Assembly: GCA_035552095.1 (NCBI GenBank)
Contig: DASZMA010000076.1
Location: 36,874 to 100,873, forward strand
From: Bog-473 sp035552095
Lineage (GTDB): Bacteria; Actinomycetota; Acidimicrobiia; Acidimicrobiales; RAAP-2
Length of the DNA: 64,000 bases
Reading direction: 5' to 3'
Both the position numbers and the translations under genes were made by a program. The notes below the pieces were generated by a model. The model was not told where the DNA came from. It worked only from the letters and a program-made list of their open reading frames with translations, and did not search any database. Every line of letters starts with the position of its first letter. Position 1 is the first letter of the stretch. This document shows positions 36,092 to 45,400 of the stretch, piece after piece.

Positions 36092-36771
36092 GACTGACCC
36101 TCCTGCTCGGGGTCCGCCTTGGGGAGTTCCATCGGGTAGGAGAAGAACAGCATCTCGACCGGCACCGAGCCGACCGGACGCTCCGACCGCTCGGCCAGGC
36201 GCTCGCGGTAACGGGGCGCCAGCAGAGCCATGATCTCGTCGTTGAGCTCCTCCAACTCCTCGGGCGTCAGGTAGAAGACGAATTCGCTGTCCGAGGCCGC
36301 CTTCCGCCACGCTTTGGGGAACGCCGCCTGCGTCTGGCGCCAGGTCCAGTACCGGCCCAGTTGGCGCTCGCGCACCAGTTGGCTCAGGACACCGGCGGCC
36401 AGCTCGGCTTCGGGATCGTCGTTGTCCGACCCGAAGCGCAGCCCGATGGACGTGATCTTCCAGGGTCGGGCCCGCCCCTTGCCCCCGCCCGCCTCCTCCA
36501 CGAAGCCGTACTTGGCCAGCTGGCGCAAGTGGAACGAACACGTGGTGGGGGATTCGCTGATGCGTTCCCCGACCTCGGTCGCCGTCATGGGGCCGTGGAT
36601 GACCAGGGCTTCTATGAGGGCGATGCGGACCGGATGGGAGAGCGCCCGCATCGTCCTGGCATCGGTGACCTCGCGCATCTCGGGGAAGTGCTCGGAGTAG
36701 GACACGGGCGTCTTTCTCTCGGGCGCCTTCTTCTCCGCGCCCTTCTTCTTCTCTGGGTTCTCAAGAGCCAT
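36088..36771 (-). CDS. ArsR-type winged-helix regulator with Lys-rich N-tail
   Basis: 227 residues. A charged tail (ENPEKKKGAEKKAPERKTP) precedes the winged helix at about 37-105: RTMRALSHPVRIALIEALVI, GPMTATEVGERISESPTTCS and FHLRQLAKYGFVEEAGGGKG. The C-terminal 110 residues (LVRERQLGRYWTWRQTQAAF, FVFYLTPEELEELNDEIMAL) form a helical effector-like domain common in actinobacterial HTH_20 proteins. No ArsR metal-site Cys is seen in the recognition helix region. The start is nearly at the transcript start (see 36789-36820), so the mRNA is probably leaderless and autorepressed. It is a candidate regulator of the pyrimidine salvage genes around it. Confidence 0.83.
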   Translation of the reverse strand: MALENPEKKKGAEKKAPERKTPVSYSEHFPEMREVTDARTMRALSHPVRIALIEALVIHGPMTATEVGERISESPTTCSFHLRQLAKYGFVEEAGGGKGRARPWKITSIGLRFGSDNDDPEAELAAGVLSQLVRERQLGRYWTWRQTQAAFPKAWRKAASDSEFVFYLTPEELEELNDEIMALLAPRYRERLAERSERPVGSVPVEMLFFSYPMELPKADPEQEGQS

Positions 36772-36788
36772 CTCTCAATACTTATCTA

Positions 36789-36820
36789 TCGAGAGATATC
36801 TGTCAAGAGATACCTCTCGA
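36789..36820 (-). promoter_or_regulatory. Promoter with overlapping inverted repeats upstream of the ArsR-type regulator
   Basis: TCGAGAG (36789-36795) and CTCTCGA (36814-36820) are perfect inverted arms around AGATATCT (36794-36801), itself a palindrome. On the minus strand TTGACA (36806-36801) is a -35 element and TAAGTA 16 bases downstream a -10. The ATG at 36771 then falls at the expected transcript start. The AT-rich island stands out in this GC-rich DNA and is a likely autoregulatory operator, possibly shared with the upp gene downstream of it at 36844-37476. Confidence 0.6.
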
Positions 36821-36843
36821 CACCCCGTCCGGTAGGCCCGAAC

Positions 36844-37476
36844 TCAGTCCGGCGGACCGAACAAGCGGTCGCCGGCATCGCCCAGCCCGGGCACGATGTA
36901 GCCCACGTCATTGAGCACCGGATCCACTGCGGCGCAGTAGAGGTGCACTCCCGGATGGGCCGCGCTGAAGGTGGCGATGCCCGGCTCCGAGGCGATGACG
37001 CAGAGGGCGACGACCTCCCGCGCCCTCCGGGCCAGCACCAGATCGCACACCTGGACCAGTGAGCCCCCGGTGGCCAGCATCGGATCGCAGACGATGACCC
37101 TTCGGCCGCCCAGCTCGGCCGGCAGGCGGTTGAGATAGACCTCCGAGCGCAGCGTCTGCTCGTCCCGGCGCAGGCCGACGTGAGCCACCTCGGTCAAGGG
37201 CACCACCTCCTGAATGGCCTGGACCATGCCCAGCCCGGCCCGGAGCACCGGCACGACCAGCACGTTCTCGACCACCTTGCGGGCCGGTGCGCCGTCGGCC
37301 ACCGGCGTGTCGACGGTCACCGCCACCGTGCCCAGATCGCGTAGCGCCTCGTACGCCATGAAGCGGGCGATCTCCGAGATCAACTGGCGGAACCCGTCGC
37401 GGTCGGTCCGCTTGTCCCGCAGGACGGCCAGGCGGTGGGCCAGCACCGGGTGGTCGAGCACCGTCACCCCACTCAT
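36844..37476 (-). CDS. upp: Uracil phosphoribosyltransferase
   Basis: 210 residues, the standard Upp length. VTVLDHPVLAHRLAVLRDKRT opens (family start, read as VTVLDHPVLAHRLAVLRDK). VPVLRAGLGMVQAIQEVVPL and VAHVGLRRDEQTL follow. The PRPP loop RVIVCDPMLATGGSLVQVCD is at about 125, and YIVPGLGDAGDRLFG is the diagnostic uracil-binding C-terminus. It converts uracil and PRPP to UMP. Uracil would come from the cytosine deaminase at 35378. Its start overlaps the stop of the Rieske gene by 4 bp (36 residues of intergenic space are absent), so it is at the end of a two-gene operon. Confidence 0.94.
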   Translation of the reverse strand: MSGVTVLDHPVLAHRLAVLRDKRTDRDGFRQLISEIARFMAYEALRDLGTVAVTVDTPVADGAPARKVVENVLVVPVLRAGLGMVQAIQEVVPLTEVAHVGLRRDEQTLRSEVYLNRLPAELGGRRVIVCDPMLATGGSLVQVCDLVLARRAREVVALCVIASEPGIATFSAAHPGVHLYCAAVDPVLNDVGYIVPGLGDAGDRLFGPPD

Positions 37477-38501
37477 CGGGATTCACCCTCGCCCTCGACC
37501 AGGGCGACCAGATCGGACAGCACCCGGCGCAACTCCAGCGTGGTCCGGTCCGCTCGGGTGTGCACCTCGTCCGTGGGCGCCAGCGGGAGGACCAGCTCGT
37601 GGTACGCCTCCTGGATCACCAGGTCCTCGCGCAACACGGCCACCTCGAAGTCGACCGCTTCGGCCAGGCGTCCCCGGTCACCGGCCAGGTCGTCGCGCCA
37701 CAAGGTGGTGAAGAGGCGGCAGCGCTCGGCCGTCTCGGGTTGGATGAAGAACCCGATCACGTTGCTGCCCCCGGCGTCGACGAAGTCGATGCGCAGGCGG
37801 AGGTGGAAGGGCGCACTGAGCCGGTAGGCCAGGCGGCGGGTCTGCACCAGCGGCCGGGCCCCCGTGGCCACGGCCGGGTCCTCCCGGTTGGCGAAGGAGT
37901 GCTCGTAGGACATGGTGAACGACCAGTCATCCCGGGCCACCTCGTAGCGAGGCACCTCGGCCGCCTCGTCGGCGCCGAAGGTGCCGGCGTGGACGAAGGG
38001 GAAGTGGGCCACATCGAGGAAGTTGTCGGCCAGCAGGCCGGCCGAGCCGCGGGTGGTGATGGTCGGGAGTTCCGCGGCAGCGAAGGAAGGGTCCTCCGCC
38101 TCGGGAATCGACCCGAGCGGGGCGATCGGCTCCTCCGGAGCCAGGAAGACCATGCCGTGGGCCTCGGTCAGCCCGGCTGGTGCGGAGAGCTGCGCCGCCG
38201 GGGGGAGCGTCGCCCCGGCCCCGAGCGCCGGGATCTCAACGCACGCCCCCCGGTGGTCGAACCGCCACCCGTGGTAGGCGCACTGCAGGACCCCGGCCTC
38301 GCAGTGCCCGAGTGAGAGGGGCGAGCGGCGGTGCGGGCAGCGATCGGCGAAAGCCACGATCCGCCCTTCGGCCCGGTAGAGCACCCAGGGCTCGCCCAAG
38401 AGCAGGAACTTCTGAGGCTGCTCGGTCACCTCGGCCGGGCGGGCCACCGGGTGCCAACAGTGCGCCAGCACGGGATCAACATTGGAAAGCGTCCGGCCCA
38501 T
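37473..38501 (-). CDS. Rieske [2Fe-2S] oxygenase (aromatic ring hydroxylase-type)
   Basis: 342 residues from MGRTLSNVDPVLAHCWHPV at 38501; an in-frame extension of 29 codons exists. The Rieske cluster ligands are visible as CPHRRSPLSLGHCEAG then CAYHGWRFD, i.e. C-x-H and C-x2-H. The C-terminal catalytic domain includes NFLDVAHFPFVHAGTFG, in which Asn, Asp and the two His fit the mononuclear iron site. It resembles PaO/VanA-like mono- or dioxygenases. It needs a reductase encoded elsewhere. Coupling with upp is unexpected, but a route degrading a pyrimidine, purine or chlorophyll-like ring is possible; the substrate is unknown. Confidence 0.85.
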   Translation of the reverse strand: MGRTLSNVDPVLAHCWHPVARPAEVTEQPQKFLLLGEPWVLYRAEGRIVAFADRCPHRRSPLSLGHCEAGVLQCAYHGWRFDHRGACVEIPALGAGATLPPAAQLSAPAGLTEAHGMVFLAPEEPIAPLGSIPEAEDPSFAAAELPTITTRGSAGLLADNFLDVAHFPFVHAGTFGADEAAEVPRYEVARDDWSFTMSYEHSFANREDPAVATGARPLVQTRRLAYRLSAPFHLRLRIDFVDAGGSNVIGFFIQPETAERCRLFTTLWRDDLAGDRGRLAEAVDFEVAVLREDLVIQEAYHELVLPLAPTDEVHTRADRTTLELRRVLSDLVALVEGEGESR

Positions 38502-38609
38502 GGCGGACCACCCTGGTGCGCCGCACCGACCGCCGTCAAGGAGAGCGGGACCGCCACCCACTACAGTCCGCTCGTCCACCACACCCACCGCCCGACCCGG
38601 GAGGCCACC

Positions 38610-39404
38610 ATGATCCTCGACCGCTTCACCGTGACCGATCAGGTCGCCATCGTCACCGGTAGCGGCCGGGGCATCGGCGCCGCCAGCGCCCTGGCCCTGG
38701 CCGAGGCGGGCGCCGACGTCCTGCTGGCGGCCCGGACCGAAGAGCAGCTGCGGTCGGTGGCCAAGCAGATCGAAGCCGTGGGCCGGCGAGCGGTGGTGGT
38801 CCCGGGTGACCTGACCGACAACGACCTGATGAAGTCACTGGCCCAGACCGCCTACGACGAGCTGGGTCGGCTCGACATCCTTGTGAACAACTTGGGCGGC
38901 ACCATGCCCCGCCCCCTCCTCGATACGTCACCCCGCGCCCTCGAAGAGGCCTTCCACTTCAACGTCGGGGCCGGGCACGCCCTGGTGCGCGCCGCCGTCC
39001 CCCTCATGCTGGCCGGCGACCACCCCGGCGGGGCCATCGTCAACATCTCCTCGGTCATGGGCCACGTGGGCGCCCGCGGCTACCTGGCCTACGGCACGGT
39101 CAAGGGCGCCCTGGAGCAGTACACCCGGCTCGCCGCCCGGGACCTGTCGCCCCGCATCCGGGTCAACGCGGTAGCCGTTGGCTCCACCGCCACCTCCGCC
39201 CTCGACATCGTCATGGCGAGTGACGAGCTGCGCACCACCATGGAAGAGGCCACTCCGCTCAAGCGGATCGGGGACCCCGAGGACATCGCGGCGGCCGTCC
39301 TCTTCCTGGCCTCGGCCGCCGGATCCTTCATCACCGGCAAGATCCTCGAGGCCGACGGCGGTCTGCAATCGGCCAACCTCGAATTCGGCCTGCCCGACCT
39401 TTAA
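38610..39404 (+). CDS. Short-chain dehydrogenase/reductase
   Basis: 264 residues from the ATG at 38610 with GGGAGG 5 bases upstream. The cofactor motif VAIVTGSGRGIGAASALALA, NNLGG (the NNAG-like motif) in LDILVNNLGGTMPRPLLDTS, the catalytic Ser in VNISSVMGHVG and YGTVKGALEQYTRLA (Tyr and Lys) are complete. The C-terminal motif ITGKILEADGGLQSAN is normal. ARTEEQLRSVAKQIEAVG suggests NADP preference through the Arg after the second strand. It reduces or oxidises a carbonyl/alcohol. It lies 25 bp upstream of a dihydrodipicolinate-reductase-like gene and is probably in operon with it. Confidence 0.9.
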   Translation: MILDRFTVTDQVAIVTGSGRGIGAASALALAEAGADVLLAARTEEQLRSVAKQIEAVGRRAVVVPGDLTDNDLMKSLAQTAYDELGRLDILVNNLGGTMPRPLLDTSPRALEEAFHFNVGAGHALVRAAVPLMLAGDHPGGAIVNISSVMGHVGARGYLAYGTVKGALEQYTRLAARDLSPRIRVNAVAVGSTATSALDIVMASDELRTTMEEATPLKRIGDPEDIAAAVLFLASAAGSFITGKILEADGGLQSANLEFGLPDL

Positions 39405-39429
39405 GCGCCCGACCTCTCAAAGGAGTCCC

Positions 39430-40494
39430 ATGACCTACCGCGTCGTGCAGTGGAGCACCGGCAATGTCGGCCACCACGCCCTGGCCGGCATTGATGCGCG
39501 TCCCGACCTGGAGCTGGTCGGGCTGTTCGTCTCCAACCCGGACAAGGTCGGCCGGGACGCCGGCGAGCTGGCCGGCCTGGGCAGGACGCTCGGCGTCCAA
39601 GGGACCAGCGACATTGACGCGCTCCTGGCCCTTAAGCCCGACTGCATCGTGCACACGGCCATGGCCGACGATCGCATCTTCGAGGCGCTGAGCGATCTGG
39701 AACGGTTCCTGCGCGCCGGCATCAACGTCGTCTCCTCGGGGCCGGTGTTCCTCCAGTACCCGGCCGACGACGACGCCATGGCCCAACCGCTCGTCGCGGC
39801 GGCCACCGAGGGCGGGGTTTCGCTGTTCGTCAACGGCATCGACCCGGGCTTCGCCAATGACGCCCTGCCGCTGGTGCTCACCGGCATCAGCGAGCGCATC
39901 GAAGAGGTCCGCTGCTCGGAGGTCCTCAACTACAACACCTACAACCAACCCATGGTGCTCTTCGACATCATGGGCTTCGCCCAGCCACTCGACCACATCC
40001 CGATGCTGCTGCAGCCGGGCGTGCTCACCATGGCCTGGGGCAGCGTGGTCCGCCAGATCGCCGCCGGCCTCGGTGTCACCCTCAGTGAGGTCACCGAGTG
40101 GTACGAGCGCGAGCCGGCCCCCGAGGACTTCGACGTGAGTGCCGGGCCGGTGCCCAAGGGGACCGCCGCCGCCCTGCACTTCGAGGTACGAGGGATGGTG
40201 GGTGACAAGGCGGTGGTGGTGCTCGAACACGTGACCCGCCTGCGCGACGACCTGGGCGCCTCGTGGCCCCAGCCGTCGGGTCAAGGTGGGTACCGGGTCC
40301 AGATCACCGGCGAGCCGAACTACACCCTCGACCTCCAACTAAAGGGCACCGACGGCGACCACAACACGGCCGGGCTCAAGTCCACCGCCATGCGCCTGGT
40401 CAATGCCGTCCCCGCGGTGATCGCCGCTCCCGCGGGATTGCTCACCGCGCTGGACCTACCCCTCATCACCGGTTGGGGCCTGGTCGTCACGTGA
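39430..40494 (+). CDS. Dihydrodipicolinate reductase-like NAD(P)-binding protein
   Basis: 354 residues from the ATG at 39430, with AAAGGAG upstream. The Rossmann start YRVVQWSTGNVGHHALAGI and ELVGLFVSNPDKVGRDAGEL is the signature of the actinobacterial 'dihydrodipicolinate reductase' family that also includes 2,4-diaminopentanoate dehydrogenase-type enzymes. GINVVSSGPVFLQYP, FVNGIDPGFANDALPLVLTG and RCSEVLNYNTYNQPMVLFD follow. Homologues are common beside lipid or steroid genes and are not true DapB. Oxidation or reduction of an amine or alcohol with NAD(P) is likely. It converges on the cyclase gene at 40511 with 16 bp between the stops. Confidence 0.85.
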   Translation: MTYRVVQWSTGNVGHHALAGIDARPDLELVGLFVSNPDKVGRDAGELAGLGRTLGVQGTSDIDALLALKPDCIVHTAMADDRIFEALSDLERFLRAGINVVSSGPVFLQYPADDDAMAQPLVAAATEGGVSLFVNGIDPGFANDALPLVLTGISERIEEVRCSEVLNYNTYNQPMVLFDIMGFAQPLDHIPMLLQPGVLTMAWGSVVRQIAAGLGVTLSEVTEWYEREPAPEDFDVSAGPVPKGTAAALHFEVRGMVGDKAVVVLEHVTRLRDDLGASWPQPSGQGGYRVQITGEPNYTLDLQLKGTDGDHNTAGLKSTAMRLVNAVPAVIAAPAGLLTALDLPLITGWGLVVT

Positions 40495-40510
40495 ACCGCG
40501 TCTGGTGCAA

Positions 40511-41323
40511 CTATTCGCGCCAGGTCACCGCATAGGTTTTCGTGGGTTCTGCCATACCCTTCAGAGCGAGTTCACCAAGGTCGTCAAAGCGGAACGGTTT
40601 GCCGATACAGAGCTCACGGACGGCGACGGACACCGCGATGTCGCCTGACGCGGCGGCGGCGCATAACCGGGCGGCGAGTTGGACCGCCGCGCCGAACAGG
40701 TCGTCGTGTTCGTCGGTGACCGGCTCGCCCGCGCTGATGCCGATGCTCACCCCGAACGGTATGGCGGCGCTCTGGTTGCGCTCGTGAAGTCGGCGTTGTA
40801 CCTCCACGGCGAAGGCAACGGCCGAGACGACTGACATGAAGGCAGCCATGATGCCGTCGCCGGTGTGTTTGACCTCACGACCATCATGGGTGACGAGTCC
40901 GCTACGAACAATCGTGTTGTGCTCTTCGAGCAGTTGCATGTGACCGGCATCGCCAAGCTCTTGCGTTTGGGCGACTGACCCGCACACATCGGTAAAGACG
41001 ATTGCTCGTAAGGCCGGCGCGGTGTATGCCGTGCCCACGGGATGCTGGGGTAGCGATCCGAAGAACTGATTCAACGGCACAAATCCATCGAGCTCCAATA
41101 TGGTGCTGGCCAACAGACCATGTGATTCTCGGTGCACGGTCTCTATAGCCTGCTTGTTCGGCCCTTCGGCCAGACAGAACACCGATCCGTTCTCGGGTTC
41201 GAACCAGTAAGTGATGTATTGCACCCCATGCTTGTCTTGGATCGCCACATCAAGCTCGTGCGCGCTAGCCAACTCCTCGGGCGTAACGCCCGGGACGTCG
41301 TGGCGATCAATGAACATCGGCAT
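40511..41323 (-). CDS. DUF4242-class III nucleotidyl cyclase fusion
   Basis: 270 residues from the ATG at 41323 (a GTG five codons upstream and an ATG two codons on are alternatives). Residues 1-80 are a small ferredoxin-like DUF4242 domain (MFIDRHDVPGVTPEELASAH, YITYWFEPENGSVFCLAEG, IETVHRESHGLL), related to the nickel-binding SCO4226 family. The cyclase domain runs from about 105: IVFTDVCGSVAQTQELG with the first metal Asp, HDGREVKHTGDGIMAAF with the second, and FGVSIGISAGEPVTDEHDDL. The C-terminus (FRFDDLGELALKGMAEPTKTY) is standard. It probably makes cAMP or cGMP in response to whatever the small domain binds. Confidence 0.83.
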   Translation of the reverse strand: MPMFIDRHDVPGVTPEELASAHELDVAIQDKHGVQYITYWFEPENGSVFCLAEGPNKQAIETVHRESHGLLASTILELDGFVPLNQFFGSLPQHPVGTAYTAPALRAIVFTDVCGSVAQTQELGDAGHMQLLEEHNTIVRSGLVTHDGREVKHTGDGIMAAFMSVVSAVAFAVEVQRRLHERNQSAAIPFGVSIGISAGEPVTDEHDDLFGAAVQLAARLCAAAASGDIAVSVAVRELCIGKPFRFDDLGELALKGMAEPTKTYAVTWRE

Positions 41324-41449
41324 GCGGTCAACGTACACCTCTCATTGATCGCACAGCCTTAGCTGATTTAGACCTGTGAAGGACGCGATGGGTGCGCGGT
41401 CAGTAAGCCGTGCGGTCGGTGCCGACTATGTGCCGCCGATCGCCCGAAC

Positions 41450-42367
41450 TCAAAACGAGTACAACCCTGCGAGCAGCTGTCGTATGACCGCCGGCATCGG
41501 TTTGGTGCTGGCCGACGGTGGCGCCGTCACGGTGACGGGGGCGTTGTAGTTCGAGAAGCGGACGGTCCCACTGATCGAGGCCACACTGTCGTTGGTGGTG
41601 GTGGTCGGCGCCATGGCCACCTCCACCAAGCGGCCCTCATGGTCCACCCAGATGGTGACCGGGATGGTGGCCTGGCTGAACATGGGGGCGTCAGCCGTCA
41701 TGGCCGGGGTCAATCCCGGGACCACCTTGAGCAGTTGGGCCAGGGTCAGGTCAACTTCGGTCCCCGACGCCGCCACGCCGTTGATGGTGCGGTGGCCGAC
41801 CTGGCGCCGGGCCTTGGCCGGGGCCAGTTCACCGAGCAGGACCTTGGCGTAAGTGATGGCCACCGCCGACTGGGTCAGATCGAAGTTGATCTTGCCGGCC
41901 GCGCTCGATGAGACGGGAAGTGACAGCGACGTGGCACCGCCGGCCAGGGTCGACAGGGACGAAGGGACGGCCATGTACGCGTGCCCGTCCACCCATTCCG
42001 TGCGGACCTGCAGCGGGCCGTGATCGGGGATGAGGCCGGCCGCCGACGAGGCGGACCCGCGCAGGCCGACGGTCGGCACGGCCACGGTGGCTTGGGCGGT
42101 GTGGTGAGCGAAGTCGGCCTGCCCGCGGGCCCGCACGCTGGTGGCGAACGCTTTGGGCAGCGCGATGCGCAGGTTGAACGAGAAGGAGACGGTCTTGGTG
42201 ACGGCGACCGTCCCGCTGTTGCCACCCGCCCCACCCGTGCCGCCCGCCCCACTGGCGGCGTCGGCGCCGAACAACCCGGCGCCCAGTGCGCCCAGGCCAC
42301 CCAGGGCGGCCAGACCGACGACACGAGTAGCCAAGTAGCGCGTCAACGGACGCGGCGTCCTTCCCAT
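41450..42367 (-). CDS. Secreted LppX/LprG-like (LolA-fold) protein
   Basis: 305 residues from the ATG at 42367 (GGGG 9 bases upstream). A basic N-terminus (MGRTPRPLTRYLATRVVGLA) and a hydrophobic, Gly/Ala-rich stretch form a signal or anchor, followed by a Gly-rich spacer (GAGGTGGAGGNSG). There is no lipobox Cys. The rest is beta-rich with phrases such as VRTEWVDGHAYMAVP, FDLTQSAVAITYAKVLLGEL and VTIWVDHEGRLVEVAMAPTT, which fit the LppX_LprAFG/DUF6612 pattern of extracytoplasmic lipid carriers. It is a likely lipid-binding or envelope protein. It precedes dnaE2 in coordinates but stands 75 bp apart and downstream of it. Confidence 0.6.
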   Translation of the reverse strand: MGRTPRPLTRYLATRVVGLAALGGLGALGAGLFGADAASGAGGTGGAGGNSGTVAVTKTVSFSFNLRIALPKAFATSVRARGQADFAHHTAQATVAVPTVGLRGSASSAAGLIPDHGPLQVRTEWVDGHAYMAVPSSLSTLAGGATSLSLPVSSSAAGKINFDLTQSAVAITYAKVLLGELAPAKARRQVGHRTINGVAASGTEVDLTLAQLLKVVPGLTPAMTADAPMFSQATIPVTIWVDHEGRLVEVAMAPTTTTNDSVASISGTVRFSNYNAPVTVTAPPSASTKPMPAVIRQLLAGLYSF

Positions 42368-42442
42368 TCCAGATTCCCCTTTGCGGGCCTCGACGCTAGA
42401 TGCGCCCACTCGCAATGTCCGGTCAGGCCAGCTCCCCCGCGG

Positions 42443-45400
42443 TCACCGGAAATCGCGACTGGCCGGCACGGAGGTACCGACGCCCAGCGCCTCCACCCGC
42501 TCGGCCGTCAGGCTCACCGTGCCCTGCCCCAGCTGGAGCCGGCCCCGGATGAGGAGCACCGGTGAGTGGCGGGCCACCGGCTTCCAGCGGGCCCAGGCGC
42601 CCCGGGAGAAGACGACGTTCACATGACCGGTCTCGTCTTCGAGGTTGACGAAGACAGCGCCGTGGGCCGTCTCGGGGTGCTGGCGATGGGTCACCACCCC
42701 GGCCACGGTGACCCGGTCCCCGTCGGTGCACCCCAGCAGGTCGCGCGCCACCACGACCCCCATGGCCTCGAGCCGTTCCCGGGCCAGGTGCATGGCCGTC
42801 TGCTCCGGGGCCAACCCCATGGCCCACAGGTCGTCACCCACCGAGTCGTACAAAGTGGGCGCGGGGAGGAGCGGGGCTTCGGTCCCGACCACGATCCCGG
42901 GCAGGCGGTCCGGGGTGCCCTGGGCGGCCGCCCCGGCGGCCCACAGCAAGCGGCGCCGGGAAGCCGCCGTTCCCCGCTCATCCGCATCGAGCGCGCCGGC
43001 GGCGGCCAACGTCTCGAGCTGGGCCCGCGTTATCCCGGCCCGGCGCACCAGGTCCTCTCCCCCGGCCCAGGGCCGGCCGGCCACGATCCGCTCCGCCGCC
43101 GCCTCACCCACTCCGCGCACCGAGGCCAGGCCCAACCGCAACACCGGGTGGTCCCGATCGCCGGCCTCGCCGGCCTCGCCGGCCTCACCCATCTCCAACG
43201 ACGCCCCCACGAGGGATCGGTTCACATGGGGGCGGCGCACCACCACCCCGTGCCGCCGGGCGTCGGCCACCAGGGACTGGGGCGACCAGAAGCCCATGGG
43301 TTGGGAGTTGAGCAGGCCGGCGGTGAAGGCGGCCGGGTAGTGCAGTTTCAGCCAGCTCGATGAGTAGACCAGGTAGGCGAACGACACCGAGTGCGACTCG
43401 GGGAACCCGAAGTTGGCGAAGGCGGCCAGGGCGGCGAAGACCTGGTCGGCCACCGGGCCGTCCACGCCCCGGCTGGCCATCCCCTCGTACAGCCGCACTC
43501 GCATCCTCTCCATGCGGGCGGCCGAGCGCTTGGCCGCCATGGCCTGGCGCAGCTCGTCGGCGTCGGCCGCGCTGAAGCCGGCGATGGCCACGGCCATCTC
43601 CATCAGCTGCTCCTGGAACAGCGGCACCCCCAACGTCCTCTCCAGGATCGGCTTGAGCAGCGGATGCAGGTAGGTGACCTCCTCCTCGCCCCGGCGGCGC
43701 CGGATGTAGGGGTTGACGGCGTGGCCCTGAATGGGCCCGGGCCGGATGAGGGCCACCTCAATGGCCAGGTCGTAGAAGGTGCGCGGCCGGACCCGGGGCA
43801 GGGTGCCCATCTGGGCCCGGCTCTCGACCTGGAACACCCCGACCGTGTCGGCCCGGCACAAGAGGTCGTAGACCGCGTCCTCCTGGGGCAGGTGGGCCAG
43901 ATCGACCGGGTCCCCGTGGAAGGCCCGCACCAGATCGACCATGCGGTGCAGGGCTTCGAGCATGCCCAGCCCGAGCAGGTCGAACTTGACCAGCCCGATG
44001 GCGGCGCAGTCGTCCTTGTCCCACTGCAGCACGCTGCGCCCGGGCATGCGCCCCCACTCCACCGGGCAGACCTCTATGACGGGGCGGTCGCAGATCACCA
44101 TGCCGGCCGAGTGGATGCCCAGGTGGCGGGGACGGTCGAGCACCTCGGCCGCCAGCTCGGCCACCAGGGGCGGGACCCCGGCCCCGTCACCGTCGACCGC
44201 CGTCCCGACGGCCTGGGCCGAATCGGGCCCCCGGTTGGCCCGGTCGATCCCCGCCGCCCAGCCGTCCACCTGCTCGGGGGTGAACCCGAAGGCCTTGCCC
44301 ACGTCGCGCACGGCCGAGCGGGGGCGGTAGGTGATGACGTTGGCCACCTGCGCCGCGTGGCGCCGGCCGTAGCGTTCGTAGACGTACTGGATCACCTCCT
44401 CGCGCCGGCCCGACTCAATGTCGACGTCAATGTCGGGCGGCCCGTCACGGGCCGGGGAGAGGAAGCGCTCGAAGAGGAGGCCGAGCTTGACCGCGTCCAC
44501 GTTGGTGACCTCGAGGGCGTAACAGACAGCCGAGTTGGCGGCCGAGCCACGCCCCTGGCAATAGATGTCCAGCTCCCGGCAGAGCCGGGCGATGTCCCAG
44601 ACCACCAGGAAGTAGCCGGCGAAGCCCAGCCCGCCGATGACCGCCAGCTCGTGCTCAATCTGCTTCCACGCCCCGGCCACCCGCTCGTCGTGCGGTGGGC
44701 CGTAGCGCCGGGTCGCCCCCTCGGTCACCAGCTGGCGCAGGTAGCCCTGTTCATCCAGTCCCGGCGGCGTCGGGAAGTCGGGCAGGCGGGGCGCCACCAG
44801 ACGCAGGTCGAAGGCGCAGGCCAGCCCCAGCTCGCCGGCCCGCTCCACCACTCCGGGCCAGCGGGCAAAGCGCCGCAACTGCTCGCCCGAGGAGCGCAGG
44901 CAGGCGGCCGGGGCCGAGGGGAGCCAGCCCTCCAACTCGGCCAGGGGCCGCCGGGCCCGGATGGCGGCCAGGGTGGTGGCTAGGCGGAACCCGGCCGGCG
45001 TGGCGTAGTGCACGTTGTTGGTGGCCACCGCGTCGACGCCCCACTCGGCGGCTAGCAGGGCCAGCGCGTCGTTGCGGGCCGTGTCGAGCGGGTCCCCGTG
45101 GTCCCACAGCTCGACGGCCACGTTGGCCCGGCCGAACCGCTCGACCAGGCGCCCCACCTCCCGGGAGGCCGCCCGGGGCCCCGCCTCCATCAGCGCGGCG
45201 GGCACCGCCCCCTTCCGGCAACCGGTGAGCACCAGCCAGTGCCCCCGGGCCGCCGCTGTCAGCGCGTCCAGGGTGAAGATGGGGCGTCCTTTCTCCCCTC
45301 CGGCCAGGTGGGCCTCGGCCAGCACGCTGGACAGGCTGGCGTAGCCCTCGGGGTCACGGGCCAGCACAATGAGGTGCACCCCGCTCGGGTCGGGCTCGCC

